A stretch of 64,000 bases of DNA from Mycoplasmopsis mustelae. Lineage in GTDB: Bacteria; Bacillota_I; Bacilli_A; Mycoplasmatales; Metamycoplasmataceae. The stretch's first letter is position 1. Every line of letters starts with the position of its first letter. This document shows, one piece after another, positions 35,334-47,187 of this stretch. Location of the stretch: contig NZ_SOCN01000001.1 of assembly GCF_004365095.1 (NCBI RefSeq), forward strand, positions 62,001 to 126,000. Direction: 5' to 3'. The position numbers were made by a program, and so were the translations under genes. Below the pieces are notes generated by a model. The model searched no databases, was not told the origin of the DNA, and was given only the letters and a program-made list of their open reading frames with translations.

Positions 35334-35789
35334 TTAATGAACAATACTTTTACTTTGTGTGTTTTTTTTAGGATAAATATAAGTTAACTTAGTATCTGCA
35401 TCTAACGTTGTAAAGTAATATTTTAATTTATCTAAAATATTTAACTCATTAACTTCACTAACTTGACCTAAGGAAATGGTTTCTTCGTCTTCATATATAT
35501 ATTCATTCAATATTTTAGAATTCATTCGATAAAAGTTTTTATAATATAGTGCTGAGTCTCACATTTTTTCGTGGTTATATAAATCTGTTACATCCTCGTT
35601 TTCTTGTACTTGATCAACATTTCTAACTTCACCAAAAATAATGTCATCTCCAATATATAAAATTGGTAACAATCTATCAATTTCATATGAAGCAAACTTG
35701 CTGATTGATTTTTTTAATTTATCAGTCATTTTATAAATTTTAAATAATTGGATTTTTGTTGGATTGATTTTTTGCATATTTTCTTTCAT
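35334..35789 (-). CDS. Unknown small protein
   Basis: 151 aa, hydrophilic, without signal or membrane segments; no family recognised. Start 35789 chosen because GAGGT lies 6 nt upstream; a longer frame to 35816 lacks a site. It lies 27 nt upstream of the ECF-like gene on the same strand and divergent from the helicase gene, with the 80-A tract in between. Confidence 0.65.
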
Positions 35790-35954
35790 TTTTACCTCAG
35801 TTTCTATATAACACAAGTATTAAAAATAAACCAAAAAAGAACAAAAAAATTTTATGCGTAGCATTTCAACAAAAATACGTGAATTTGCAAAATAAATATA
35901 AAATGCAGAAACAACAATTTCTTCTCGGTTTTTTTAAAAAAATTAGACAAAAAT

Positions 35955-36037
<83 letters not shown>

Positions 36038-36154
36038 AATGTTTTGTGATATCATAAGAAAAATTTAGATTTTTCCGCCCACGAATTAACTAAAAAGCTA
36101 TTTTAATTAAATAATGTTTTAAAAACAAATTTACCATCAAAGTCAGGAGAATCA

Positions 36155-39100
36155 ATGAATTCAGAAAAAGAAAATTTAAGCAATATCAATATTGAAAGTT
36201 GAAAACGCAAATTATTAGACATCTCAAACAAAAATAGAAGTATTAATTTTGTTATTGATAGTTACAAATCTAAAAATCCAAGTCAAGTAAAAATCATCTA
36301 TCCCGAACTACCTAAACTTTTAACATTAATAGATGAAAGTTCAAAAAGTACCTTTCATATTGAAGATTATTATTTAGAAGATGAAGACGACTATAGTGCA
36401 AATCCCAATTCTCCGCATACACTAGAAGAAATATCAGAACGCATAAAATTAAAGGAAACTAGTTTATATCCAGAATTTTTTGGTGTCTTTTTAAATAACG
36501 CACTAAAAAACCTATCTAAGAAAGCTACTGATTTTAGAAACGAATATTCTATTGACATAATGTATTTAACAGTCGGTTTATTAAAATGATATGAAGATGT
36601 AAACTCTGATATTGCGCATTTTGCTCCTTTAATTTTATTTCCTGTAAATCTTAGTAAATCATCAGATGGTAGGGGATGAGATTTAGAGTTTAATGATGTA
36701 TCTAACATTCAAAAAAATGAAGCCTTATTTTTAAAATTAAAAGAAGAATATCAAATAGAATTTGACTGAAATTTTGAATCTGATAATGATTTATATAACA
36801 AGTATCAAGAATTAACATTTAGAATAACTGAAAAAATGCATCTGGTTGATAAACGTTGAGCAATTATTGATTGATGCTATATTTCTAATTTTAACTTTAG
36901 TAAAATTCATATTTTTGAAGACTTAGACAAAAATGCTCAAAAAATAGTTGAAAGCGAATTCTTTGAGGGTCTAAAAGGTAATGGTGATTTAAGTAGATTT
37001 AATATCGATAAAATTAATAACGAAAACATCAACGAACACATTGATATACACCAACAATTCAAAGTTTTAGACTCAGATTCATCCCAAGAAGTAGCTATTC
37101 AGAATGCTATTTTAGGTAAATCATTTGTTTTGCAAGGTCCACCCGGAACCGGTAAATCACAAACTATTACTAACATCATTACCGAATTAATTGCACGTGG
37201 TAAGAAAGTTTTATTTGTCGCTGAAAAAAATACTGCATTACAAGTTGTTTATAACAATTTAAAAAAAATCGGACTTGAAAAATACGCTATTCCAATTCAT
37301 GATGCAGCAGTTGATAAACGAGTAATCTTGCGCGAAATAGTTGATTCAATTGAAAGTAGTAAAAGTTATGAAATCGATAATGAAAAAGTTAATTTAGTAA
37401 TTTATAAGCACCAACAGACAAGAGAAATATTAGAAAAATATGGTGATGTTTTACTTAAAAAACGTAATCCAAAAAATCAAAATTTATATCAATATATCAG
37501 CGATTTTTATGAACTCAGAAATTATCCTGATTTAGAATTTGAAAATATTAATTTGGCAGATATAGATAATCAAGGGTTAGATAATATTTTAGAATTAATC
37601 AATACTTTTTATAAAGCATATAAAGAACTAAATTTTGATAAAAAACAAAATCCTTGATATGGTTTAAATATAGATAGTAAAAACGCAGATTTATACCATA
37701 GTATAGAAAATTCACTGAATCATTTAATACTACATTTAGACAAAATCAAGCCTTTAGTTTCTAAAATTTTAGATGTTCCCACTGATAATTTTTTAAGTGA
37801 TGTGATGTTAATCTGAAAATATATAAATTTATACCAACAAAATAATCTCCAAAATTTTAAAATTACTAGTATAGAACACCTTATAGAAATTAAAAATGAT
37901 TTAAATAAAATTTTAGAATTAAATAAACAAAATAATGAACTTTTAGTATTACTAAATCAACATTTTAATGATTCTAACGAATTATCAAACATTGATTTAG
38001 CAAAATTTTCTTATAAACTTAAAAAAGTAGAAAATTCTTGAAAAAAATTCTTTTCAATCACTTGATGAAGATCTAAAAAATTACTTAAAGAGGAATCTTT
38101 TTATAATTTTCAAAATAACGAAACCCCTATTTCTCAAATATTTTTTAAAACTGTTATATATCAAGAGAATATAAAAGAAATTAATAGATTATGAAAAAAA
38201 TTAGAACATCCAAAATTGAATGACTTGGTTGTTTTAACTCAATTAAAAGATATTTTTGAAGAAATAGATAACTTTTATAATCTAGCATCGAAAAACTTCA
38301 TCAATATCACCACTAATATCAATGAATTCATAAAAATATATGATGAAATACAAAACTTTGTCAATCAAACACAAACTTTTTGATCCTTTTTTAATGTAGA
38401 TGAATGTGATTTTAAAGTATTAAATGCTTCACAATTAAATAAAAAATTACTTGAACTCAAAAATAATTTTTATTTAATTGATGCATATATTGAATTAAAT
38501 TATGCAATCAAGCAACTTACTGATGCAAAATTAACATCATTCGTTGAAGCAATCATAAACAGTGATATTAAAAAAGACTTTGATAAAATATTTTTACGCA
38601 AAAATTATGAAAAATTTATAAGAAACATAATTTGAAGCGAAATTCCTAATACTCAAGCAGCTTTTTTAAGTTCTAATTTAGACCTTTTTAGAGAAAAAGA
38701 TATTGAAAGTTTAAAATTATCAAAAGAGCGTATCAAATGACAGTTAGATAGTAACATTCTACAAAAAATCAGTATAACTCATAATAGTCCTGCATTTAGA
38801 TTGTTAAAAGCTGAAAGCATGAAAAAACGGGCTTTTTTACCTTTTAAAAAAGTCTTTGAAAAAAGTTATCATTTTATTTTAGATATCAAGCCTTGCTTAC
38901 TTTTATCTCCATCTATTGTTTCAATTTTCTTTAAGGATATTGATTATCAGTTTGATACCGTAATCTTTGATGAAGCTTCACAAATTAAACCAGAAAGCGC
39001 AATATGTTCACTATTTCGTGCTAAACAAGCAATTGTTGTAGGAGACGAAGAACAAATGCCCGCAACCTCATATTTTGAAAAGGTTTTAGAATCCGATTAT

Positions 39101-40831
39101 GTTGCTCCTGTAGATGAAGAAGATGATTTATCAACCGGTTATGATTCACTCCTGACATTTGTTGCCGCAAGATACCGTTCAATTAAATTAAAATGACATT
39201 ATAGATCTCTGTTTGAAGAATTAATTTATACATCTAATCAAAACATCTATAAAGATTTGGTGACTTTCCCTAACTCTAGACCACCTAAAAAACTTGAAGG
39301 ATTAAATTTTATATACGCAGCTAATCATGATATTCGTAAATCCGATTTTAATCTTTTAATGGATGAAGCAACTAATTTATTAAAAGAAATTATTAGCACT
39401 TATAACGACAAATATTCAGTAGGTTTTGTGGTATTTAACACTAATGTCTTAGATATAGCGGAACGCAGAATAGATAAATTTATCGACGAGAATCCTGAAT
39501 ACTCATTCTTTTTCAAACAAAATAAAAAAGAACCATTCTTTATCAAAAATATTGATGGAGTACAAGGAGATGAGCGCGATATTATTGTTTTTATAATCGA
39601 AGGAAAACGCAATAGTTCTGGTCGTTTTAGTGCGGATTTTGGTGCGATAAATCGCAGCGATTCAGGTTATAAACGTTTAAACGTTGCTATTACACGTTCT
39701 AAAAAAGGAATGTTTGTTATTTCAAATTTCAAGAGCTCTGAAGTGGACTGATTTAGAAGTAATAAACGAGGAATTGCAATTTTAGAACAATTTATTAAAA
39801 ACGCAGAATACGGTATTGATAACTTAAGTGATAATAAAGGTTTTAACCAACAATATTTTGATTCACAATTTGAGGCAGAAGTTTATGATAGATTAACTAA
39901 TGAAGGTTTAGATGTACGTACCCAAATAGGTGTATCTGGATACCGGATTGATCTAGGAATCTTGCACCAAAATAAACATCATTTTATTTTAGGAATTGAA
40001 TGTGATGGTGCTTTATATCGCTCATCAAAATCTTCTAGAGATCGCGATCGTTTAAGACAGCAAGTTTTAGAAAATCGTGGTTGAAATATTCACCGGATTT
40101 GATCTACCGATTGATTTATGAATCCGCAAAGAGAAGTTGATAAAGTTTTAAATAAACTTAATTATTTAAAACAACAAAAATATAGTGCTCATACATCTAC
40201 CTTGAAAACCCAAATGGATCTAAATTTTAATGATGAAAACACCTTTATTAAAGAAAGAAAAATAGAAGAAATCAAAATCGACGTGTTTAAAGGCTATAGT
40301 GGATTTCAAAAAATTGTTAAAAGATATTCATTCGTTTTTGTTAATTCTCTATCAAAAGAAGAAAAAAGAAAAATTCTTATAGAAATTTTCAAATTAACCG
40401 GGGCCTTACCGTTAAGTAAATATCATCAGTTATTAAAATTACTTTTCTATAAAAGTAGCGTTGATAGTTCTATTAAAAATTTTGCATATAGTACTATTAA
40501 ATTTTGAGATGTCGCTTACTTAGATGATGATGAATTTGTTATTCCTAATTATCCTGAATTTAATTTTGAATTTCGCGAAAGTTTTGAGGAAGTTGATCGT
40601 AGAACAATTACAGATATTCATGATAAAGAAATTGAATATTTCATTTTGAAATTATTTGAATATAATAATATTTGTGATTACATAACCATATCTAAAGAAT
40701 TACTACAGAGAACCAAAAATAAATCACAAACTTATTACACATCAGATAAAATTAAAAAAGTTATTAACAATCTTTTATATCAGGGAATTATAAAACAAAC
40801 TGAACAAGACTATTATGAAATAGTTAAATAA
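36155..40831 (+). CDS. DUF4011-type superfamily 1 helicase with C-terminal Vsr-like nuclease
   Basis: 1558 aa, cytosolic. The N-terminus (about 1-110: SWKRKLLDISNKNRSINF) matches the DUF4011 start. SF1 helicase motifs are split by a long helical insertion: QGPPGTGKSQT (about 326-336), FDEASQI (about 938-944), GDEEQMP (about 963-969), GVQGDERD (about 1135-1142), LNVAITRSK (about 1175-1183). A Vsr/REase-MTES_1575-like nuclease follows (about 1255-1320: GYRIDLGI, LGIECDGALYRSSKS, then RQQVLENRGWNIHRIWSTDW), and finally a winged-helix-like C-terminus. Proteins of this domain order are regarded as likely anti-phage or restriction-like factors; the role here is inference. Start follows AGGAG; a strong terminator follows. 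Confidence 0.88.
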
Positions 40832-40834
40832 CAA

Positions 40835-40878
40835 ATCAAAAATACAAAGAGTTTTATACGATTCTTTGTATTTTTGAT
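40835..40878. terminator. Strong terminator after helicase-nuclease gene
   Basis: Perfect 16-bp stem ATCAAAAATACAAAGA/TCTTTGTATTTTTGAT with a 12-nt loop. Confidence 0.9.
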
Positions 40879-41225
40879 ATAAAAAGTTCCTAATCAAAGA
40901 AGAAATCCATCAAAGGTTGTGTGCTTAATATAAACTTAAATAAAAAGATAGCTTATCCAAATATGTACCAAAAAACATAACTACTAATATTAATCAACAA
41001 AATGCACGAGTTTAAGAATAATCAAAGGTTCTTTCTTGTTTTTATTAAACGTTATTTGTAGAAATGTCAGTTATTTGTCACCAAAAAAACCTTAGTTTTA
41101 ATATAAATAGTGTATAAGCAATTTTACATTTCAATATATATAAATAGTGTATTAAAATATATATTTTAAAGTATAATTAGCATAATTATTCAAATTTTAA
41201 AGATTTTATTAAAGGAGTCATATTA
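40879..41225 (+). promoter_or_regulatory. Non-coding region before efp with promoter and a duplicated element
   Basis: 347 nt with no credible gene. TATAAT at 41172-41177 is a good -10 for efp and AAAGGAG precedes its start. The 14-mer TATAAATAGTGTAT occurs twice, about 38 bp apart (near 41102 and 41139). No riboswitch recognised. Confidence 0.5.
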
Positions 41226-41789
41226 ATGATTAATGTAAATGAATTTAAACCTGGAATTACTTTTCAAGATGAAGGTGAAATTTTTGTAGTTTTAGAAGCA
41301 CAACATTCAAAACAAGGTCGCGGTCAAGCTAACGTCAAAGCAAAAGTAAAAAATCTAAGAACTGGTTCTACTACTATTAAATCATATACAGGTGGTGACA
41401 AAGTTAAACCAGCACACATCGACAAAAGAAAAACCGATTATTTATATTCAGATAACGAAAATATTATTTTAATGGATAAAGAAACATATGAACAAATTGA
41501 AATTCCATTAAAAGTTGTAGAATGAGAAATGAATTTCTTAAAAGAAGGACAAGAAGTTCAAATCCGTAAGTTTGAAAATGAAGTTTTAGACATTGAATTA
41601 CCATTAAACATTACATTAAGAGTCACATCTGCTCCTGATGCAGTTAAAGGAAATACAACAACCAATCCACAAAAAAAAGTAATTGTTGAAACAGGTTTTG
41701 AATTAGAAACTCCAATGTTTATCAAAGAAGGTGATTTAATTACTATTTCAACTGAATCTGGTAAATATGTAGGAAAAAGTAAAGAATAA
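41226..41789 (+). CDS. efp: Translation elongation factor P
   Basis: 187 aa. Binds between P and E sites of the ribosome and relieves stalling at consecutive prolines. Starts INVNEFKPGITF; the modified-residue loop is EAQHSKQGRGQANVKAKVKN with Lys about residue 34 at the tip; ends with an OB-fold pair (GDLITISTESGKYVGKSKE). Full length. It starts a run of genes with 1-nt gaps or overlaps. Confidence 0.96.
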
Positions 41790-41790
41790 A

Positions 41791-42102
41791 ATGCAAAATT
41801 ACGTGAATGTTTTATTTAATTCAGACCAAATTTATGTGGTTAAAGAGAATGCTTTTTTAGATATTATTAAAAATGTTTTTGCAAACCTTAAAGGTATAAA
41901 ATTATCTTCAAAACCTTTTCTTGTTTTCGAAACAGACCACTCAAATTTAACAATATGCTTAGACATAAAAATCAAAACAACTTTAAAAAATAATTTATAC
42001 AACATCTGAAAAAATTTGATTAAACAAATTCAAGTCGGAATTCAAAACCTTATCGGCGTAAAACCAAAAAACATTCAACTTATTTTTAGTGGATTTTATT
42101 AG
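41791..42102 (+). CDS. Unknown small protein, possibly Asp23-like (MMB_0454 type)
   Basis: 103 aa, 1 nt after efp. Beta-strand/helix pattern with an Asp23-like feel: NVLFNSDQIYVV, then an amphipathic helix, LTICLDIKIK, WKNLIKQIQVGIQNLIGVKPKNIQLIF. In Asp23 proteins a 'vxVyvvv.yg..i.ev...iq..v...ie..tg..v..vnv' pattern recurs, which this resembles. Family naming is tentative. Its TAG shares a base with the next gene's GTG. Confidence 0.6.
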
Positions 42103-42428
42103 TGAAACAAAATAAGAAAATTGATAACTCTACAGATTTAGCGATCTTACGAACTAAATTTGATTTATTAATATCACTAGAATTACAAAAAATTTATAAA
42201 ATTAAAAAACCCAATAAATCAACTTTAGATTATAAAACAACCATAACTCAATTACAAAAACAATTAAAAAACTATAGTATTAAAAGTAAGGATTTAAAGA
42301 TTAATTATCTTGCTTTTTGTAAAATAAGACGCAATTATTATTTAAAAAAATATAATAAATGAGTTATCTTAGTTGTATTAATTGTTTTTATTATAGTGCT
42401 CGCTATCGCAATTCCATTATCGATATAA
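42102..42428 (+). CDS. Small basic protein with C-terminal membrane anchor
   Basis: 108 aa starting at GTG 42102, overlapping the previous TAG by one base (TAGTG). Residues 1-85 are basic and helical (many Lys/Tyr); residues 86-106 form a single hydrophobic helix, making a tail-anchored protein. No family recognised. Confidence 0.65.
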
Positions 42429-42439
42429 AAGAGGTTAAA

Positions 42440-43414
42440 ATGAAAAAAACACTCAAGAAGTTTCTACATACTTATCAAGAATTTAATAAAAAAGACTGAG
42501 CAACTTTCTTAATTGGTTTTTTTCTGATTATGGTTTACCTTTGCATTATAATGTGAGATTGAAGTGATAAAAGTTTTAGTACTTGACAGGTTTTTAATAA
42601 AATTTATAAAGATGACCCAGACTTCTTTGAAAAAATAAATCAAATGGCTAATTCAGTAAGTTCACACGATGAAAAAAGTGCAATTTATCGCGCAACATTA
42701 CCAAATGCTGTTTTAATTTTATGAGGTGGAACTTCATATTGATTTACCTTTATCTGTAATGTTTTAATGGCTATTAGTATTTTATTATTTCCTTTTTTTA
42801 AAGAATCTAAAAAAGCACAAAAATTTTATTTTGCCGGAATTGTTTATATTATTATTGTTGTCTTAGTTTTTTGGTTTGGTTGATTGACCGATAAAACTAT
42901 CGGTGGTAACTTTAGTAGAAACGACTTTTATCGCACTTTAGTTTGACATGCGATTGCACCTTTTTTTGGAATTATTACACTAATTTGGGAGCGCAAAAGA
43001 ATTCGCATTAGTACTCAAGTAATATGAAGTTATTCAATTTTTCCTATTTGTTACTTAATTTTTCTTTTATTAATATATATTTTTGGTTATAAATTCAAAA
43101 ATTTCACTTCCGCTGATTTTTTACCAAACTCAGAAAATCAAAACCATCCTAATGTAATACCGAATGAATTCAATACTGAATTAGATCGCGGAATTGCTAT
43201 TTATTCAATTATAAGTTTTTGAAATCCATTAGGGTACACTGGTGATAACTTTTATTTAAAATCTGTTTTAATAATTATAATCGTGCTTTCTTCTTTTTTG
43301 ACTGCACCAACAATTGGCTTTATTTTAAGAAAAGTTTTAAGAATCTTACAACCAGGACAAAAAAAACTTCCACCACTTCGTTTTTCGGCACAGAAAAAAA
43401 CAAAAAAATCCTAA
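42440..43414 (+). CDS. Multi-pass membrane protein (MAGa3780-like)
   Basis: 324 aa with about six or seven transmembrane helices and short loops; a conserved-looking GGTSYWFTFICNVLMAISI helix and WHAIAPFFGIITLIWERKR. It resembles Mycoplasma-specific membrane proteins of the MAGa3780 type, but I assign this with caution; the transported substrate, if any, is unknown. Ten or more TGA-Trp codons. GAGGT precedes the start. Confidence 0.62.
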
Positions 43415-43432
43415 TTATATAAAGGGGCAAAA

Positions 43433-44455
43433 ATGCAATCTAAAGAAGAATATATTGCAAGCTATTTCAAAAAAACTCAAGTTATTTTAGAAAACGAAAA
43501 ACCAAATAATATAATAACCTTACAATTTTTTCAGCGTAAAGACAATTCTATTCTGGCAGGAATGCAAGAAGTTTTGAATTTATTACAAGAAGTAACTGAT
43601 ACATCAAAATATCAAATTAAATATCTACCTGATGGTAGCAAAATCAATAATTTAGATATAGTTTTAGAACTAACAGGTCACTATCAAGATTTCGGAATTT
43701 GAGAAGGAATGATCGATGGGATCTTAGCACGCAATACTTCAATCGCGACCAATGCTTACCATTGTAAAATTGCTGCCAAAAACAAAGAAATTATTTTTAT
43801 GGGTGATCGTGCAGACCATTATATAAATCAAAAAGTAGACGGAATCGCTGTACATATTGGTGGGATTAAAATGGTGTCAACTTTGGCACAAAAAACTACC
43901 GAGACAGTCAAAGATGATGAAAACATTTTTGGTAGTATGCCACATATTTTAATCCAGGCTTTCAAAGGTGATGTAGTGGCGGCAACAAAGGCATTTCATA
44001 AAAATTTTCCTAAGCACAAAATTATTGCATTAGTTGATTATAATAACGACGTAATTGGTGATTCAATTAAAATTTGAAACGAATTAGGAAATAAGGTTTG
44101 GGGAGTTCGAATTGATACATCAAAAAATATGGTTGATAAAATGTTTGAAAATCAAACCCCTAAATATGGGGTAAATCCAGATCAAGTGATAAATTTAAGA
44201 AAAGCATTAGATATTGTTGGTGCCAAAAATTACAAAATTGTTGTTTCATCAGGTTTTGATGCTCAAAAAATTAAAGAATTTGAAGAACTTAATGTTCCTG
44301 TAGATTACTACGGAGTGGGCCAAAGCATTTTTAAATTGAATAATTCCTTTTCTGCAGATGCAACACTTTTAAACGGTCAAAAAGAGGCTAAACAAGGTCG
44401 CGGATATCGTTATAATCCAAATTTAATTTTATATAATAACAAAGATTCTCACTAA
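43433..44455 (+). CDS. pncB: Nicotinate phosphoribosyltransferase
   Basis: 340 aa. Converts nicotinate and PRPP to nicotinate mononucleotide, first step of NAD salvage. Recognisable segments: LELTGHYQDFGIWEGMIDGILARNTSIATNA, the FMGDRADH stretch, GSMPHILIQAFKGD, ALVDYNNDVI, VWGVRIDTS, and the phosphate-binding IVVSSGFDAQKIKEF with DYYGVGQSIF. Length is that of the short bacterial type. AAGGGGC precedes the start 18 nt after the membrane protein stop. Confidence 0.9.
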
Positions 44456-44504
44456 ACATAGCGATTTTTGATAAAATTCAAGTTCTAAAGTTTTAAGCTT
44501 AATC

Positions 44505-44586
44505 GTGAAATATTAGAAAATTATATAAATATTTTTCACATTTTACTCCTTAACTTTTATATTAATATTTCACAATATTTATATAA
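44505..44586. repeat. Two interleaved inverted repeats between pncB and tRNA-Leu
   Basis: GTGAAATATT (44505-44514) pairs with AATATTTCAC (44564-44573), and TTATATAAATATT (44521-44533) pairs with AATATTTATATAA (44574-44586). The arms cross (A B A' B'), so both cannot form as simple nested hairpins. The rest of 44456-44695 holds no gene. Confidence 0.5.
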
Positions 44587-44695
44587 ATAATTAACTAAAA
44601 ACAAACTAAATAAGAACAAAATAAAAAAACATAATATTACATTTAATTATATTTTTAGTTGTATATTCTTAAAAATAATGTAATATATAAATGAT

Positions 44696-44779
44696 GCCTT
44701 AGTGGTGGAATGGCAGACACTGCGGACTCAAAATCCGCCGGAGAAATCCATGCAGGTTCAAGTCCTGTCTAAGGCACCA
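44696..44779 (+). tRNA. tRNA-Leu (CAA)
   Basis: 84 nt with a class II variable arm. Acceptor GCCTTAG/CTAAGGC, anticodon loop CTCAAAA (anticodon CAA, reads TTG), extra arm CGGAGAAATCCATG, T arm GGTTCAAGTCC, encoded CCA. Confidence 0.95.
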
Positions 44780-44846
44780 ACATATTAATTTCAGCCTTAT
44801 GCTGATTTTTTTATATAGTAGTTACTTAATTAATTGGGAGGTTAAT

Positions 44847-45935
44847 ATGGATCAAAAATATCAAAATTTAGCATCAAGGCTAAAGCAATATATGTCAATT
44901 AACGCTATTTCTCGTTTCGAAGAAGCAATAGTCGATAAATTAAAAGCTAACATCAAATCTGGTTTTCAAATTATACGCGATAAACTAGGTTCAATTATTT
45001 TTTATAAAAAATCACACCTTGCAAATGCACCTAAAGTAATGCTGGCAGCACACATGGATGAGGTAGGTTATATGGTGCGTAGTATTAAGGATAATGGAAA
45101 TTTAATGCTTACACCAATTGGTGGAGTATGAGCTAGTGTTGTAATAGGGACAAAAGCATCTGTTGTAGCATCAGCTACTAATAAAATATATACAGGAGTT
45201 TTTGGACATACCAGTATTCACATCCAAACACCTGAACAAATCAAAAATGCAATGAAAAATGATGATTTATTTGTAGATTTAGGTTTTAAAAACAAACAAG
45301 AAGTCGAACAAGCACAAATCAACATCGGTGACAAAGTGTTTATGAGCGGAGAATATATTGAATTAGCTAACAATTTAATCGGTGGTAAAGCAATGGATAA
45401 CCGCGCTGGAGTTACAGTATTAGAATTTATCGCTAATAATATTGCAGATTTAAAACTTAACTGCGATGTTTATTTAGTTGGTACTGTACAAGAAGAAGTT
45501 GGTACGCGAGGAGCAAGAACTGCTGCAAGCATTATCAATCCTGATGTCGCATTTGCAATTGATACCGGTGCAGCACACGACACAACTGGTGCCAAAGAAG
45601 GAACGCCAGTATGTGGAAACGGAGTAAGTTTATTAGTCAAAGATGGCGGAACTTTGCCAGATCCAAAACTAATTAAATATCTAACCGACATTGCAAAAGA
45701 GAAAGATATTCCTACATACAAATATGTTGCTGGTGGCGGCGGAACCGATGCGGCCGAATTACAATTTGCACCAGGTGGTGCATCAGTTATGACTATATCA
45801 ATACCACAAAGGTACTTACATAGCCCAATCGGTGTAGCATCATTGGTAGACATTCAAGCAACCATTGACTTAATGACTGAATTTATTAAAAGTTACTCGC
45901 CAGAAAATCACGATAAAAGATTAGCGTATAAATAA
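44847..45935 (+). CDS. M42 family metallo-aminopeptidase, second copy
   Basis: 362 aa. Same catalytic layout as the 17289-18374 copy (AAHMDEVGYMV, GGKAMDNRAGV, VQEEVGTRGA, AIDTGAAHDTTG, RYLHSPIGV), with roughly two thirds identical residues by eye. ATG 44847 has GGGAGG 7 nt upstream; the longer TTG frame from 44799 is not needed. A terminator follows. The two may differ in substrate or regulation; both look active. Confidence 0.93.
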
Positions 45936-45939
45936 TTTT

Positions 45940-45967
45940 ATCTAACCTAATTGGTTAGATTTTTTTA
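45940..45967 (+). terminator. Terminator after M42 gene
   Basis: ATCTAACC-TAATT-GGTTAGAT followed by seven T. Confidence 0.88.
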
Positions 45968-45981
45968 TTTTGTTTGGATAA

Positions 45982-47187
45982 TGACAAAAAGTACCGAGAG
46001 TTTGAAAGCGGTGAACTGCAAAGGATTTTATTGTTCCCTACTTTAATAAAAATGTTGAAAATCTTAAATTAGAAAGTTATTCAGTTTCTAATTTGCAAGG
46101 ATTTGTAAATCAAAAATCCTTTTTTTCCAATGGTGGAAAAGCTATTAATGCAGACAAAAGAAATTCGCAAATAATCGATCAATATTCATTTGGTTTTAAT
46201 CCATCTAGAATCAATGTTGGTTCCATTGGATACTATGAGAGAGTTGAAAAAGGTTTAATCGGACCATCGTATTTTGTATTTAAAACAAAAGATTTTGTTA
46301 ATAATCATTTCTTATATACTTGATTTAAATCTAAGAAATTTAACAAAATCGTTGAATTAAATAAACAAGGAAGTGTAAGAGAAAATTTTAACATAGATGA
46401 TTTACTACAAATTACATTTCTGATGCCGAGTAAGTTAGAACAAAATATAATTGCCGAAATATTTAACACTATAAATGCCTACCTATCACTTCTTCAACGT
46501 AAGTTAGATAAGTTAAAAAACATTAAAGAAACTCTTTTAGAGAAGATGTTTGTGAGTCAAAATCAAGAAATTCCAAGCATTCGTTTCAAAGAATTCACTG
46601 ACGTTTGAAAGCGGTGAAGCGTGGGTGATTTGTTTGATTCTGTAGGTGGTTCATCTTTAGAAAAAGAATTTAATAAATATGGAAAATATTATGTAATAAA
46701 TATTGGTAATTATTCAGAAGAATTTGTTTATAGAGATCAAGGCATTAGAATTGATTTAAATAAAAAAACAAAAGAATTTCTCTTGAATAAAGGTGATCTT
46801 GCTATGATTATGAATGACAAAACTTCTGAAGGAAAAATTATTGGTTCTTGCTTGTATATAGGAGAAAATAATAAATTTATATACAACCAAAGAACACAAA
46901 GATTGATACCAAAAACAGAAATAATTGATAATGAATTTTCATATATATTATTAAATAATTTTGTAAATAGAAAAAAAGTAATAAACGAATCACAAGGAAA
47001 TACTCAAATTTATATAAACTGATCAAATGTTATAAATATTATTCATAATATCCCCCTCAATAAAACAGAACAAAAATTAATTTTTAATTTTTTTAACAAT
47101 ATAAACTCCTATTTATCACTTCTTCAACGTAAGTTAGATAAGTTAAAAAACATTAAAGAAACTCTTTTAGAGAAAATGTTTGTGTAA
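45982..47187 (+). pseudogene. hsdS: Silent hsdS cassette pair (no start codon)
   Basis: About 400 codons of an intact type I specificity subunit, open from directly after TAA 45979 to TAA 47185, but with no ATG before residue ~147. Layout: VWKRW junction, target-recognition domain 1 (about 46015-46430), spacer helix NAYLSLLQRKLDKLKNIKE...LLEKMFV, central RFKEFTDVWKRW, recognition domain 2 (about 46620-47095), second spacer helix ending KMFV. An ATG at 45981 is out of frame. It is oriented against the hsdM-linked hsdS and bracketed by the same repeats, so it is a storage locus activated by inversion. A TTG start at 46093 cannot be excluded. Confidence 0.8.

Noticed and set aside
44799..44847. 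Longer N-terminus for the second M42 peptidase
   Set aside because: The extra 16 residues start at TTG without a site and are absent from the paralogue; ATG 44847 has GGGAGG.
45470..45853. Open frame of 127 codons antisense to the M42 peptidase
   Set aside because: Shadow of a strongly conserved gene; no ribosome binding site and no recognisable protein.
45981..46052. ATG at 45981 as start of the plus-strand hsdS
   Set aside because: It is in a different frame and meets TAA after about 20 codons; the hsdS frame has TAA directly upstream.
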